Source: Notospermus geniculatus
Taxonomy: Eukaryota > Nemertea > Pilidiophora > Heteronemertea > Lineidae
Direction of reading: 5' to 3'
Assembly (NCBI GenBank): GCA_002633025.1
Contig: NMRB01002054.1
Span: 66,183-130,182, forward strand
Length of the DNA stretch: 64,000 bases
In this document: positions 42,446-54,154 of the stretch, piece after piece
How positions within the stretch are numbered: the first letter of the stretch is position 1
How the letters are laid out: every line of letters starts with the position of its first letter
Translations under genes and position numbers: made by a program
The notes under the pieces: model-generated
Database searches by the model: none
The model's input: only the letters and a program-made list of their open reading frames with translations
Told to the model about the DNA's origin: nothing

Positions 42446-43231
42446 TGGACAGGCCAACACAACCCTTTGACAAAACGCACCATCAAATGAAATGGACAGC
42501 TTTCTTGTCGATTGCCCAAAGTACGCAGCCAACCAAAGAAATCCATTCAAATAAACGAGGAATGCTAATACGATACGACAGTATGACAAGATTTTTGTAG
42601 ATATCTGTCAAGAGAAATCACTGGTCGACCGGAAAATATTGAATGAGAATTGATCCCTGGACATTTTTTTCATTTAGGCACATTCTGTCTGTAAGTCAGC
42701 AGCTACCCCCGACATTGGAACAAGTGCAAGGTAGAGGGACAACAAAAGAGGGTCGAGAAGGAGCAATTTGTGTGAGGAAGTGCCAACCCCTTAGGGTCTC
42801 TAACAGAGAGGAACTCCAAAATCAAGTTATCGTAACCAAAGACAGTCACTTAGCGGGAGGAAATCCTTGGGCAATCGAGGTTGGAGGGAGCTGAAAGCTG
42901 GATGTCAGAGTTCTTGTGGGTCAAGTGAGGAACAAAGTCCTCAGGCTTACAGCTGCCTGAATGCTTCAACATTAATGTGTTCAGGGAAGGCCAGGGGTGG
43001 TGGGGTCAAAATTCTTGATGGGTCCGAAATTGAAAAGTGTCTGATAAAAACGCGAGGGGCGATTTCAGACCAGGTATAAGGCTATGGTCTATGGAACGAT
43101 CGCGGAGCAGCCCCAGTGGGAATGAGTTCTCAAGTACTATTGTCTGAATGAAATACCTTTTCAAGAAAAGGTTCAAGCAGCAGGTTGTGGGTTGAATAGT
43201 AAGGCTGTAAGAGAAAGAGGGCTTGAGGAGA
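42446..43231. other. intronic sequence, nothing recognised
   Basis: No element ends or supported exons. Confidence 0.35.
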
Positions 43232-43501
43232 GGACCCTTGATAGCCTAGTGGATATCACGTCCGCTTAGCAAGCAGTAGGTCCCCGGTTCGAATTCCGGG
43301 CCATATTGGATTAATCGTCCCTGGCTCTTCAGTCCATCAAATGGGACAGTAAGCCATGGTGATTTGTACCTTGTTCCTTGGCAAGGGCAAGTAAAAGACC
43401 CCATCCAAGTGAGGAACTTGAGTAGCTTGAGATGACCTCTTCCATACTTACCAGGGCCTATAATGCTATGGCTTTGGCCCTGAGGGAAAACATCTAATAC
43501 G
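43232..43501 (+). mobile_element. SINE-A, full-length copy
   Basis: GGACCCTTGATAGCCTAGTGG head, B-box CGGTTCGAATTCC, complete body and TCTAATACGAA tail. Confidence 0.94.
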
Positions 43502-44185
43502 AAGGGTTCCAGAAAGAGGACAATTGTGATTTTGCCACCAGGTTTTGTCACCAACACCACTACGAGTAGCAGACACATCAGCATGGTTCAGTGAAGACAC
43601 ATCCTCAACATGATTTGTCACTGAGACATGAGATAGTTGGAACATTGACCCTTTGCTTCTACAAACGATTCATCATCATTACATGAGATAGCTTTCGACA
43701 ATGACAACGATCTGGCAATGTAATCTCATTTTCATGTCGGTGGAACTCTACCAATAGCAGTTCTCCACAGCGACTGGTCCAGAGACGCGTCAAGAATACG
43801 ACATGAATGACAGATAACCAATGGATGCAAGACTGACCCTTCCTGATTTTTTATCACCGTAGATATTGACCAGTGACTCCAGTCCGACTGCCGCATGATA
43901 CATCGCCAATACGCAAGGACAGAATTCCCGTGCCGATACATCTTGCTTATACGATGGGACATTGTGAAAAAACGTCCAATGCAGTGATTTTCATCATACA
44001 GAACGAATCCCATTAGATGTTGAATCTATCATCTCTTCTTCTAACAGGATGTCCAGCAGTGCAATAGGGCAGACGTCATCAGCATTGGCTCCAACATGGA
44101 TAGGACGGAGAGATGCAAGGATTAGGACTCTTGTTGGTTATCGACAGCAAGGGATAGCCTACACAGTGCAGCAAATCACCACCAA
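43502..44185. other. intronic sequence, nothing recognised
   Basis: No element ends or supported exons. Confidence 0.35.
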
Positions 44186-44466
44186 GGGACCACGGTGGTG
44201 TAGAGGTTCAGGTCTCCGACCAGCGGTCAGAGGATCCCGGTTTCGAATCCCACTGGGTGTGAGACTTTGGGCAAGTCTCTTTGCCTCACTGGCCTCTCTC
44301 CACCCAGGTTTGTTGGGTACCGGTTAGAAATGCTTAGGTTGCAGTGCTGAATGAGCAGCTCATCATAGTTCTACTGAAAGGTTTCAGGATAGACTAGGGT
44401 TAAAGTCTAAAGTGGGATGATACCTCTGCCATTGTTGATGTCAGACTACAAACCCCAAAACTTTAA
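44186..44466 (+). mobile_element. SINE-B, full-length copy
   Basis: GGGACCACGGTGGTGTAGAGG head, B-box-like GGTTTCGAATCCC, centre GCCTCTCTCCACCCAGGTTTG, and ACCCCAAAACTTTAAC end. The TATAAATGGG core is altered to TGTTGGG here. Confidence 0.92.
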
Positions 44467-44939
44467 CCTTAAGGACAAGAACCTTGAAAACAGAAACTGG
44501 ACAGACAACGTACAATGGACTAGAACACCATTGGCAGAAAGTATGGCAAGCTGATGAGAGGCAAATAAAGAGAGTTTCTGCTGTCGGCTACATATGAAAG
44601 ATGTTGTCTTTGCAAGGAAATCGCTACAAACCAAAGCTATAAGCTTCTATGTTGAAAGAAGTTGACAAAGGCAGCGAATCTGGTTTCAAAACATCAAACC
44701 TAACATGCATCACTAGACCTCTCCTTCATGTTCATGGTCAAAGCAAATTTGTGAGTTCTAAAAGGCTTCACTTCGCCGATATAGGATCATTAAACTATAG
44801 GAGACGCTCCTTGAGGCAATGTCTACATAGATTAATAACACTACTGCTCAAGGACTTGAGCTAACATGGCTACAAAAGATGAAGAGTGTGCCATGCAGTT
44901 AGCAAGAATGGTAACGTGATTTGTCACATCGTGAGCCTT
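44467..44939. other. intronic sequence, nothing recognised
   Basis: No element ends or exons. Confidence 0.35.
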
Positions 44940-45450
44940 GACAAGCTATCTCGAGTGCTGTTTCACAGTATGTTCTTTGGTGTAGAGCCTTGAGCGCAAG
45001 TAGCTCGCCAGAGAGGATCTTGTTATTGTAGAAGAATATTGTTCTGCAACATTTGGTGCGTGTTTGTGTAGCTGAGTTTGGAGTCCGTCCCAGTGGTGGA
45101 CCAATCCCATGATCTTCCTCTGCAGTGCACTGTTGGAGTGAGTGGAGAAGAGTCGGTCTATAAACCCTCATAAGGGCTACTCCAAAGTATGTTCTTTGGG
45201 GCCTCAAGTTGTTGAGCACAGCTAGCTTTCCAGGCAGGATCTTGCTATGTGATGAAGGCTGCTCCAGAGTACATTCTTTGGCAATTGGCAGAACCTCAAT
45301 CTTGTTTAGGACAGCTAGCTTGCCAGATAGAATCGTGCTCTGTCATGAGAGCTGCTCCAGAGTATCATTATGTTCTTTAGGGATGGACAGTTTGCTGTCC
45401 AGGCAGGATCTTGCTGTCATAGAGGAATCATTCTGCGACATTTTCGGCAT
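44940..45450. repeat. degenerate tandem repeat, about 80-110-bp units
   Basis: Units share AGTATGTTCTTTGG (44967, 45187, and variants near 45269 and 45367), ACAGCTAGCTTKCCAG, AGGATCTTGCT and GCTGCTCCAGAGTA. Spacing is uneven, so copies have lost or gained sequence. The open frame through the middle repeats IL/VLCDEGCSRV-like words but is not supported as a gene. Confidence 0.82.
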
Positions 45451-45829
45451 GCATCTTAGACGGTGGGTTCTGTGCCCGTATGATGGCACAACCTCACATC
45501 CCTCCTAAATCTGCTCTTTGGAGCATTATGGTCAGCAGAGAAGAGTCAGGATCCAATGAATACCAAGTAATGACCAACACTTCTTTAGCCATTCAAGAGA
45601 CAACCACTGAACAGATTTCACCATCCTGCCACTAATGTCTTTCTAATGAAGTGGGAGAAAAGCAGATGAATAGTATCTAACAGGATTATTGGCGATCTCC
45701 ACACCAGACTAATATTCCTCATACACGCCGTATTCATGCCGAGACATGTCGACTGAATCATGGTATTGACCTCAGCCAGGACAACATCGGATAATTTCCA
45801 AATGATGATTTGATCGGAGTCAGTGACAT
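45451..45829. other. intronic sequence, nothing recognised
   Basis: No element ends or exons. Confidence 0.3.
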
Positions 45830-46110
45830 GGCATCGTTGATGAGGCGGACAGGCTGAAAAGGTTGACGAGATGGTTAGGGACGGATGGTGGAGAAACTGT
45901 CTTCTTCCGTTGTGACACTGAAAGGTGGCCCCTGTACCTCGCTTCGTTGACGAGATGATGGCTGGGCACCTGTCAACTTATTTCAGCTGAACATTGAGCA
46001 TTAATGGAGAACTGTCTTCCTCTTTTGTGTGTGGTGGCCCTTGTACCTCGCTTGCTTGACGAGATAATGCCTTGGCACGTATCGACTATTTCAGCTGAAC
46101 ATTCCCAGAT
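45830..46110. repeat. ~109-bp tandem repeat, two and a half units
   Basis: TGTACCTCGCTT starts at 45933 and 46042. Shared blocks are GTTGACGAGATGATG/CTTGACGAGATAATG, ATTTCAGCTGAACATT and GAACTGTCTTCC. Confidence 0.88.
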
Positions 46111-46393
46111 ATGATGGCGATATTGTCTTCGATCCGCTGCTGTGAAAGGCAGCCAGTGTACTTTTCTTGATGTGTCTCAGCTTCCAGTCTTCCATGACAT
46201 GGTAATGATGTGAAGAAAGCCAGTATGAGGACTTGGTATGACGGAAATCCAAACTTCCTAGAACGACTTCCTTCACGAGCTGACGTGTCAGAAAACAGAC
46301 CTATTCAGTGTGCCGCCGTTCTCATGCTACGGGACATGTCTGAAACGATGACAAACAAAAGTTGAGCCTGAGACAGCAGGAGATGATTTGGTA

Positions 46394-46716
46394 AGCCTTG
46401 GTATCCTAGTGGTTATCACATCTACTCAGCAAATGGCAGGTTCCGGTTTCTAATATATTCTGGGGGTGTCTGCAGACTTGCTGGGAAAGGAGGCTCCCCG
46501 GACTGTTGGATCAGCCCGGGCCATATTGGATTAATCATCCCTGGCTTTTCACATTCGTCCCATGGGATATAAGCCATGGAGCCTTGTACCTTGTGCGTTG
46601 CACGGGCAAGTAAAAGACCCCATTCAAGTGAGGAGCATGAGTAGCTTGAGATGGCCTCTTCCGTACTTAACAGGGCCAATAATACTTTGGCTTTAGCCCT
46701 GACAGAAAAATCTACT
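46394..46716 (+). mobile_element. SINE-A with a ~55-bp insertion in the tRNA head
   Basis: AGCCTTGGTATCCTAGTGG head start and GGCAGGTTCCGG, then about 55 bp of foreign sequence (TTTCTAATATATTCTGGGGG...), then CCCGGGCCATATTGGATTAA and the complete body and tail. The B box is destroyed. Confidence 0.9.
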
Positions 46717-47276
46717 ACACACAAATAAACCTATATGAGCCTACTCATTTCATGAAGACAGAGATGGCCTTGATCTTCTGAGGCAGAGAGAGAGCTAATG
46801 AGAAAGGGAACAAAGAGCTGATATCAGAGGCGGGCTTATCAATAAGTCCGCCTACTGTTTGGGGAGTAATTGAACGGATGTTTAGCCATAGTAAGAGATG
46901 AAAGTGACTTGATCTAAGTCACAGTGGACAGCAGGAATCTCACCTCTGTGTTTTGAGCTCCACCCACAAGATATGAAGCACTGTTGAAGCCATCGTCACG
47001 ACGCACCGCGGGCTGTGATCTCGTCTAAGTGATGTCAAAGGAGGGAAAATGTCAAACCATCATAATTAGGAGTAATTTGGTAGTTTGATGGCAGCAGTGT
47101 CTCGATATTAGACCTGTGCACACAGGCTATTCCTGGCTAATCAAATTGGCCTTAGTATTCAGGCAATATGGAAGAAAAGAGAAATCGTCAGAAGGGATTT
47201 ATACTCCTGAGACCTTGGGCAGGACATCCTACGTATTCCAAACCTACCCATGGGCCCAGCATAACTATGTCTCTTA
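46717..47276. other. intronic sequence, nothing recognised
   Basis: No element ends or exons. Confidence 0.35.
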
Positions 47277-47486
47277 AGCCAGTAGCACACAAGGCGATAT
47301 CGCAAGCGGGCAAAATAGGCTGTTGACGCCAGGTGTGCACTGGAAGTGATGCGTGGAATCTTTTCGCCAGTGATGCTCGCCCAACGTCAACGAATACCAC
47401 AACCGATATCACCAAGTCTGTGATGGCTGGCGAGAAGATCGGTGGCGAGTAGATCGCTTGCGTTGCCACCTGGTGAGCTGCTGGCT
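47277..47486. mobile_element. Harbinger-like MITE, copy 2 (210 bp, exact TTA duplication)
   Basis: AGCCAGTAGCACACAAGGCG at the left, and CACCTGGTGAGCTGCTGGCT at the right. TTA at 47274-47276 and 47487-47489. Inner parts pair too: GATATCGCAAGCGG with TCGCTTGCGTTG. Confidence 0.9.
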
Positions 47487-48394
47487 TTAGCATCCAAGAT
47501 AGGCATCTGAAGCGAGTCTGGCTTAGTCTACCCCTTGAGGTCACAGTAGTGCCACCGTAGTTGGCGGAAAGGAAGCACACAATGCTGATCTGTCATCTAC
47601 CTACCGTGTTCGTCCTACGAGGATGAAACACCGCCCACTCTCTTCAACTCAGGAACAGGCGAGGCCCGAAAACCTTCATTTGGGAATGGGGCTGGGATCT
47701 TAACATCAGATCTTAGGGTTAAACGGATAAAAACATCTAAACTATTTCTTTCTCCTTAATCTCTTAATATGTCTTCCATTCCATTAGCTCGGAGATGATC
47801 ATTTTTCCGCCACAATAGGCTCTATCGATAAATCAGGCGGTCTCCCGCGCAAGTAGCGTAATAAGTCGCAACCAGACACAAAGACATTACCATAAATAAG
47901 AAATAAGAGTAGTACCACAATATATGAGATTATGAGCATAAGATTTCAAGCTGGAGATCACGCGGAGAATAACATTATCTTTGTCTCTAATGATGTTTAT
48001 TGTGGTTATTACTTAGGTGAACGAAAGATATTGAAACTGTTCTTTCGAAACATACCAAATTGATTTGGAACCAGTTTTATGGGAGACGGCAGCGGTTAAT
48101 TGATGAATTGAGAGCTTAGAGTTTGTTATGTCATCATTAGCTTTATAGACGTTTAGATAATGGGGGGTTATTCATGATGTAGGGGAGGGGGATTTAAGAG
48201 CCTGGAATGGGGCCTGATAGCAGAGGCAACAGGTGGTGGGCACAGCTACATCAGATGGTTTAATCCACTTCCCACTCAACAAACCCAAGGAGGACAGCTT
48301 ATTTTATGAAGTGTATTTTTATAAGAGTTTAAGGATTCCTGTTGATTACCGGTATTTGCTGGGGAGATGAAGAGTTTTGGTTCTTTGCCTGGGT
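47487..48394. other. repeat-free intronic stretch
   Basis: No mobile element seen between 47600 and 48230. AT-rich blocks with TAATGATG, TTATTGTGG and ATAAATAAG words; possible regulatory sequence but without direct evidence. Confidence 0.3.
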
Positions 48395-48615
48395 AATGTA
48401 TCAATGCAAAGGGCTGAAGCAAGCTTTTTTGGGATTTGAGCGGCTGACTTCGGCCTATGTTATGGATTTTAGTGCAGAGGGCCTTCAGCATGCTTTTGTG
48501 GGAATCAGGTGCTGAGTCTTGGCCCAGTTATGGATTTTAATGCAATGGCCTTCAGTGACCTTTTTTGGATTTGAGGGACTGAGTCTTGGCATGGTTATGG
48601 ATTTTACTGCATGCA
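48395..48615. repeat. 67-68-bp tandem repeat, about three units
   Basis: TTATGGATTTTA occurs at 48460, 48528 and 48595. Each is preceded by CTGAGTCTTGGC-like and followed by TGCA..GGCCTTCAG sequence. Confidence 0.9.
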
Positions 48616-49108
48616 GAGTGTCTTGAGCAAGTTCAGGTTTATCGCAGCCACGGGTTATGGGAGTGAGCCAAAGACACCTCCTGGTGTAGTTCGCATCTAA
48701 CAGCTCATTTGCATGCTGCCTGAGCAACTAAACAACAATAACTTTAATTGACTTCCTGAATCTCATCTTGGTTGCATGAAGTGGGAGACATAAATTCGAA
48801 AAATAAACTCCACAGCACCATCATAAATTCCAACATAAAAACAAAGAAAGACACTTCATTATTGGAATGGTGATTTTTCAACTTAATGTTCCCTCTTTGT
48901 CGTCAAGGAAAGTTACTTCACACATTCCAACAGGCACAATAGACTGAAATTCAATGCATTAATGGTGTCTATAAATTGCTTCATTCTGCACCAGTAGAAG
49001 CTGAGAAATTTGCCTTTTCATAAATTCATCTGCGATAATTTCATGTTGTAATTAATTTTGAGTGATTGATCTTATGACCTGTATATGTATTTCATAGTTG
49101 TACGCTGA
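48616..49108. other. intronic sequence, nothing recognised
   Basis: AT-rich, no element ends or exons. Confidence 0.35.
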
Positions 49109-49551
49109 AGCCAGGCAACAGCACTCTGGGTGATATCGCAAGAGAGCTGCTTGCCACACCGGACAAAATCGGCTGTTGAAGCCAGGTGTGCAGTCTGGAC
49201 AGCGATCCATGGAATCGTTTTGCCAGCAATTAAGCGATTATTGCTCAGTATCAAACAGGTATGATTTTGTGGTGAGAGGAATCGCTTGTCACCGAGCATA
49301 AATCGCCTGGTGTGCTGTGGACGGCGATGGCGAAAAGCGATAATTTTCCGTGAAAACCAATCAGCATTTGTGTTCATATCACATTTTTTCCAAGATGGCA
49401 GCCTCCATGGAATAGAGTGGACTCCCAAGCAGGAGGAGACATTGATAGAGTTGTGGGAAGAGAAAGGCCGTGGCTCACACGACGAAATCGCCTAGTCAGC
49501 AGTGGCTGGTGAGAATGATCGCTTGCAATATCGCCTGGTGTGCTGCTGGCT
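49109..49551. mobile_element. Harbinger-like MITE, copy 3 (443-bp long form)
   Basis: Ends AGCCAGGCAACAGCACTCTG and ATCGCCTGGTGTGCTGCTGGCT. Right flank TTA, left TGA. The interior carries sequence absent from the 210-bp form but shared, inverted, with 53737-54154 (CAATCAGCA...; GTGTGCTGTGGACGGCG). Confidence 0.87.
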
Positions 49552-49575
49552 TTAATTCTTCTTCAACTTACAATG

Positions 49576-49779
49576 AAAGGGGCTGTTTCGTTTTCATCAA
49601 TTGAGGAATCTGAGTTGTGATCCTTGAGAAAATGGAGAAAGCTATGAAGCTGCAAATTGCAGGGATTATTCTGTACAGCACAACAAATAATCCCTGCAAT
49701 TTGCAAGTGCATAGCTTTTTCCGTTTTCCCAAGGATTACAACTCAGATTCCTCAAGTGACGAAAATGAACAGCCCCTTT
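49576..49779. mobile_element. 204-bp fold-back MITE, copy 1
   Basis: AAAGGGGCTGTTTCGTTTTC at the left is mirrored by GAAAATGAACAGCCCCTTT at the right, and the arms pair along nearly the whole length (GAGGAATCTGAGTTGTGATCC/GGATTACAACTCAGATTCCTC; TTGCAGGGATTATT/AATAATCCCTGCAA). The loop is about 18 nt. A second copy in the opposite orientation lies at 55088-55293. Confidence 0.95.
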
Positions 49780-50527
49780 GATAAAAGCACCAGTGCTCTT
49801 GATCCTGTGGCAGTCACCAGGTGCAGCAAACACTGACAGAAACTCGAAATGTCATCTGATTAGCACATTGACCAAACTTTCTATTTTCTCACAAAATTTG
49901 AGAAGTATTGATCAATTTCTTACACCCCCTTCAATATAACGAACAGGGCCTGCCAGTAAACGTCTTAAAACCCGTCATTTTAAAGATTTAAACATCAGGG
50001 GAATCGATTCATAATCGACAACCTGACACTTTCTTGAAAACATACGTCGAACATCTCGCGGCAATCTTGGTTCATCACGTCGAACTCGACAAGTCGGAAC
50101 ATTCCTCAGGAAGATCGTTGGCATGTTTCTTTGCATCTTCATTCATCGTCTTCCGTTCATCACCACGGCTGAGTACAGAAGACGGAACCATCGTCAAATC
50201 TGCTCGTCAAGAGACGAACGTTTGACGAGAATATCGCATTAATCGATGACATCAATGACGACATGCGAACATCTTCAGCCGATATCGATGCCGTTATATC
50301 AAATTTCATGAATCGGTAAATATTTAACGACAGATCATTAGCAGAACAATCAATGATCAATATTCCCGCATATTTTATTGGTTTTTCATGAAATGTTGGC
50401 AACTGAAAGTCTCGTTAATGGATTTGAAGATTTTGATCGAAATTCTAAGTGGGACGTACTAAGGTAAGTTACCAGCAGTGGTCCCAATTTACCAAAAGAA
50501 GATGGTAGAGATCTGTAGTATTTTCGA
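49780..50527. other. intronic sequence, nothing recognised
   Basis: No element ends. 50130-50290 is rich in TCGTC/GACGA words but without a clear period. Confidence 0.35.
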
Positions 50528-50795
50528 GGAGCCGCGGTGGTCTAGTGGCTTGGGTCTCTGGCTTGCGGTCATGATGTCCCTGGTTCGAATCCCACTGTCA
50601 TCATGAGACTCCGGGCAGGTCTCTTTGCCTCCCTTGCCTCTCTCCACCCAGGTGTATAATGGGTGCCGGTCGGAAATGCTCAGATTGTAGCACTGAATGA
50701 GCAGCACATCCGAGTTCTACTGAATGGTTTCAGGATAGAGGTTAAAGTGTAAAGTTGGATGACACCTCTTCCGTATGTAGTTTGACTCAACCAGA
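50528..50795 (+). mobile_element. SINE-B, full-length copy
   Basis: GGAGCCGCGGTGGTCTAGTGG head, B-box TGGTTCGAATCCC, centre CCACCCAGGTGTATAATGGG, and a diverged tail. Confidence 0.93.
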
Positions 50796-51907
50796 CTTTT
50801 TTTTACTTTCTGAATTTCACAGCCTTGAAAGTAGTTTCAAGTACCCCACAGAAGTCCCATTTGGAGTTCATAGGTTTCAAGCACCCCAGATTAGCTGTTA
50901 TTGCATCCTGAGATAAATCAGTGGTTCTTATAGTTCCTCCGCTTGCTCCCTACGTCACTGGTGACGTAGGGATCTCGTATATTTCAAGCACTTCACAGTC
51001 TGTGTTTTGGCGATAAGCAACTCAAAGTAGCTTTATCTTCCCAAACAAACCACTATTCTCAGCCATAATGCAATCATCATCTCTATTAAAGTGTTTGACA
51101 AGCAAATCCGTTGTGTTTACAGCAACATCAAAAATGCATTAATGCCAATTTGTCCAGTACTTAACGCCTGCTAAGTCAATCTTTTAGTACATAAATAGAT
51201 GGAACAAGTAGAGACAATGATGTCTTATGTGTCCCCTTCATGGCCGCCTCGGCACATATCAGCAACAGACAAGCTGAATTCTACATACAAAATCTAATAG
51301 ACTCCATCGCCACGGAGTATATTCCATGTCACGCTAAGTAGAACTGGTTCAGTGGTGTTGTCACTGTGCATCATGTACTACAGGAACAGGCCAAGTTGAT
51401 TTGAAATGCACAGCTAGCGCATCTCACCATAACTTACCAGTACATTGCTGTGTACTACAAAGGGTAATGTACACATGAAGACAGTGCAAGTTATCCTGAA
51501 ATCGCTGCAAGGGATTGGTCTCTTCCTCAGGGGGTTGATTTGATTTTCTGATGATAGAACCATGAATGAATTGGCGAAGAATAATGGACGAATAATGGCC
51601 GGGGAGGCTAAAGCATATAGAGGAGGATGGCATGTGGATCCAGGGTTGAAGATAAAGATTCCACACTCAGTAAAGGATGCATGATGATTCAAGAGTCTGT
51701 TTCGCCAAAGGAACTCCAAGTTCAGTAAGGTTGCACCACATCAGTTTATGGGTTAATGTAAGAGTTTCAAAACACATACCGGGTAGATAGTTTTACTAAC
51801 TGCATACTCCTTCATCAGGCTTATTAAAAGTTACATGTGAAGGAAAGGCTGGCCCTAATTAATGAGATGCTGTTTATCAACATTTTCATTAATCATCTTT
51901 ATCGTCC
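50796..51907. other. intronic sequence with one perfect palindrome
   Basis: CCCTACGTCACTGGTGACGTAGGG (50948-50971) is an 11-bp stem with CRE-like ACGTCA in each arm. No SINE or exon recognised in the rest. Confidence 0.5.
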
Positions 51908-52066
51908 TGGGCCCGGTTGCGCGAAACTCACGACAACGCTATCTTGGTGTTAGCGCTATCTTCATGTTAGATGACGTAAAAATCCATTGTTCTTTTACGT
52001 CATTTAACATCAACTTAGCACTAACACCAAGATAGCGCTGTCGTGAGTTTCGTGCAACCGGGCCCA
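51908..52066. mobile_element. 159-bp fold-back MITE with TGGGCCCGGTTGC ends
   Basis: TGGGCCCGGTTGCGCGAAAC...ATCTTGGTGTTAGCGCTA is mirrored by CTAACACCAAGAT...GTTTCGTGCAACCGGGCCCA, arms of about 70 bp with an inner ATGACGTAAAA/TTTTACGTCAT pair. No coding capacity. Confidence 0.95.
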
Positions 52067-52907
52067 GCTTTTTAGAGGGACTTTTTAAATTACAGTTTGT
52101 AATGCAAGATAGCCTCTTTAACTCATCTGCATCTTGAACCATTGCTTATCGCTTCGCCTTCAGACTGTGAGAGGAGCGCAGTCTGAAGATGAAGTTACCG
52201 TAGGTATTAATATCTCAAGATGTTTGTCTCAGACTCTGCTCTGATCACACCGGGGTAGATCCTGACAGAAAGAATTACGAACTTCTCTCAGATGGTGCCG
52301 AACACCCAGGGATGTCTGCGTCAGATGGTCATACACTGCACAAACCACAAATGAGCATCAGTACATTAGCTCCCATACCAGTCAAAGGATCCAAACCTCC
52401 AATTACATGTATTTTTTCTCATCAACGAGGCATCACATTAATGATAATGATCACCACGTCGCTCCACCAATCAAATCGTATGTGACATCAAAGGCTGGCA
52501 TCAGGTGATACAGAAAATCGTTGCGGAAGACACCTTCCGATGCGAGGATACGGGCATCAAACGGAGAGGCAGATTTTTGACAAGAATGTCATCGGGTATC
52601 GGTTAATCTTAACCACATCTGGCCCAGTTTGCCGTTTGAGAGATCAACATGATTGGCTAATCTTGTATTTCTTGAGACTGACAGATCTTGGGGTGGTCAG
52701 ACTGGTGCAGTGCAACGTCAACACCTGTCACCTCTAATGCAGTGGGTTCAATTCCTAGTCTTCACCCATTCTTCACCTAACCAACAGACAAAACCTCTTA
52801 TACAACACAAATTTTTTTCAGATATCTGGTTTCCTCCTGCATAACATTGGGTTGTCAATAGTGTCCACAGATTCCTCTTGCTATGTTTTGCACTTAGCTC
52901 TCAACAG
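52067..52907. other. intronic sequence with a decayed tRNA-like segment
   Basis: 52690-52760 (GGTGGTCAGACTGGTGCAGTG...GGGTTCAATTCC) resembles a SINE head with a weak A box and a B-box-like GGTTCAATTCC. The rest is unrecognised. Confidence 0.4.
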
Positions 52908-53059
52908 CCCTTTTCCCACGATGTCGGTTCGATCCGGTTCACTTACTTTTTACCATGAAAAGGGAAGGATAGTACTGGTCACATGGCTTTTTCATGGATG
53001 GTACATGAAGGAAGTGAACTGGCCTCGAACCGGATCAAACCGACTTGAGTAAAAAGGGA
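52908..53059. mobile_element. 152-bp inverted-repeat MITE with CCCTTTT ends
   Basis: CCCTTTTCCCACGATGTCGG...TTCGATCCGGTTCACTT is mirrored by AAGTGAACTGG...AACCGGATCAAACCGACT...AAAAAGGG. Arms about 50 bp, with indels. Confidence 0.88.
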
Positions 53060-53475
53060 TAATGCCACGGAAATAACTTTAAAACGCCTGATTGCCCAGG
53101 CGTGATCTGACCAACCCACGCATCCATAATCCACCACATCCGTCTATTTCTATTTCAAATTCTAAATCTCATGTTTTTAAATGACAGCAATAAAACAAAC
53201 ATGTCGTTCACCTTCAATCTTTTCCCGCGGCTTAAAAAGTCGTCTCAGAATTCAAGCGTATCACATTCATGGTATTGTTCCATACAATGGAATCAACACC
53301 GTTCTTTCTGAGCTGAGCCGTCCTCAAGGTTATTGCCAACGATAACGCTTCAAATTTCTCATTTTTCGAGCGTTGAATGTTACACGGGCAAAAACAAAAG
53401 TAGTAGAAGAATACAGTTAACGCCTTGAGTTTCTAAATATTGTATGCCAAGGGATTTTGCAGGGAGGAGGGTCTA
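53060..53475. other. intronic sequence, nothing recognised
   Basis: No element ends or exons. Confidence 0.3.
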
Positions 53476-53563
53476 CAGGGTGGGCCAGAGAAAGTGTTCC
53501 TCGAACAATAGCATTTCTATTGTTTCCCTATTGTTCGAGGGACACTTTCTTTGGCCCACCCTG
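53476..53563. mobile_element. mariner-like MITE, 88 bp, TA-flanked
   Basis: CAGGGTGGGCCAGAGAAAGTG and CACTTTCTTTGGCCCACCCTG are inverted repeats, arms about 36 bp, flanked by TA at 53474-53475 and 53564-53565. TACAGGGTG ends are characteristic of Tc1/mariner relatives. A short minus strand and plus strand loop TTTCTATTGTTTCC separates the arms. Confidence 0.93.
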
Positions 53564-53736
53564 TATAGAAATCTGTTTGCGAGTTGAGGGAAGCAACATT
53601 TCCAGTTCCCTGTTTAACTTTTCAAAGTTCTTTTACAATTTTAGCAAGATTAATTTCTTGAACGGAACCTCTGTGAAGTTCTATCCATAGAATCCTTTGA
53701 AAATTGAGTTTCAAATTCAGGAAAAATACCATGTAA

Positions 53737-54154
53737 AGCCAGCAGCACACCAGGCGATATCACAGGCGGTCTGCTCGCCACTGATCTTCTCGCCAACCAT
53801 GGCAGACTAGCCGATGATCGGTTTTGTGTCTGCAGAGGCACTATCGATGTTTCTACCTGCTCGGTATTGTTCCATGGAGGCTGCCGTTTTGGATATCATG
53901 TGATCCGAGCATGAATGCTGATTGGTTTTCAATGAAAATTATCGCTTCCCGTCAATGCCGTCCACAGCACACCAGGCGATATGCTCAGTGACGAGCGATT
54001 CCTCTTGCCACAAAATCAAACCTGTTACTGGTAGATGATCGCTGGCGAGAAGATTCCATCATGGACTGCTGTCCAGCGCACACCACACTTCAACAGTCCA
54101 TTTTGCTCCTTGGCGACCAGATTGCTTGTGATATCGCCTGGTGTGCTCCTGGCT
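53737..54154. mobile_element. Harbinger-like MITE, copy 4 (418-bp long form)
   Basis: Ends AGCCAGCAGCACACCAGGCG and ATCGCCTGGTGTGCTCCTGGCT, flanked by TAA and TCA. The interior is the inverse of copy 3, including GCTGATTGGTTTTC and GCCGTCCACAGCACACCAGGCG. A 170-codon frame crossing the right end is incidental. Confidence 0.88.
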
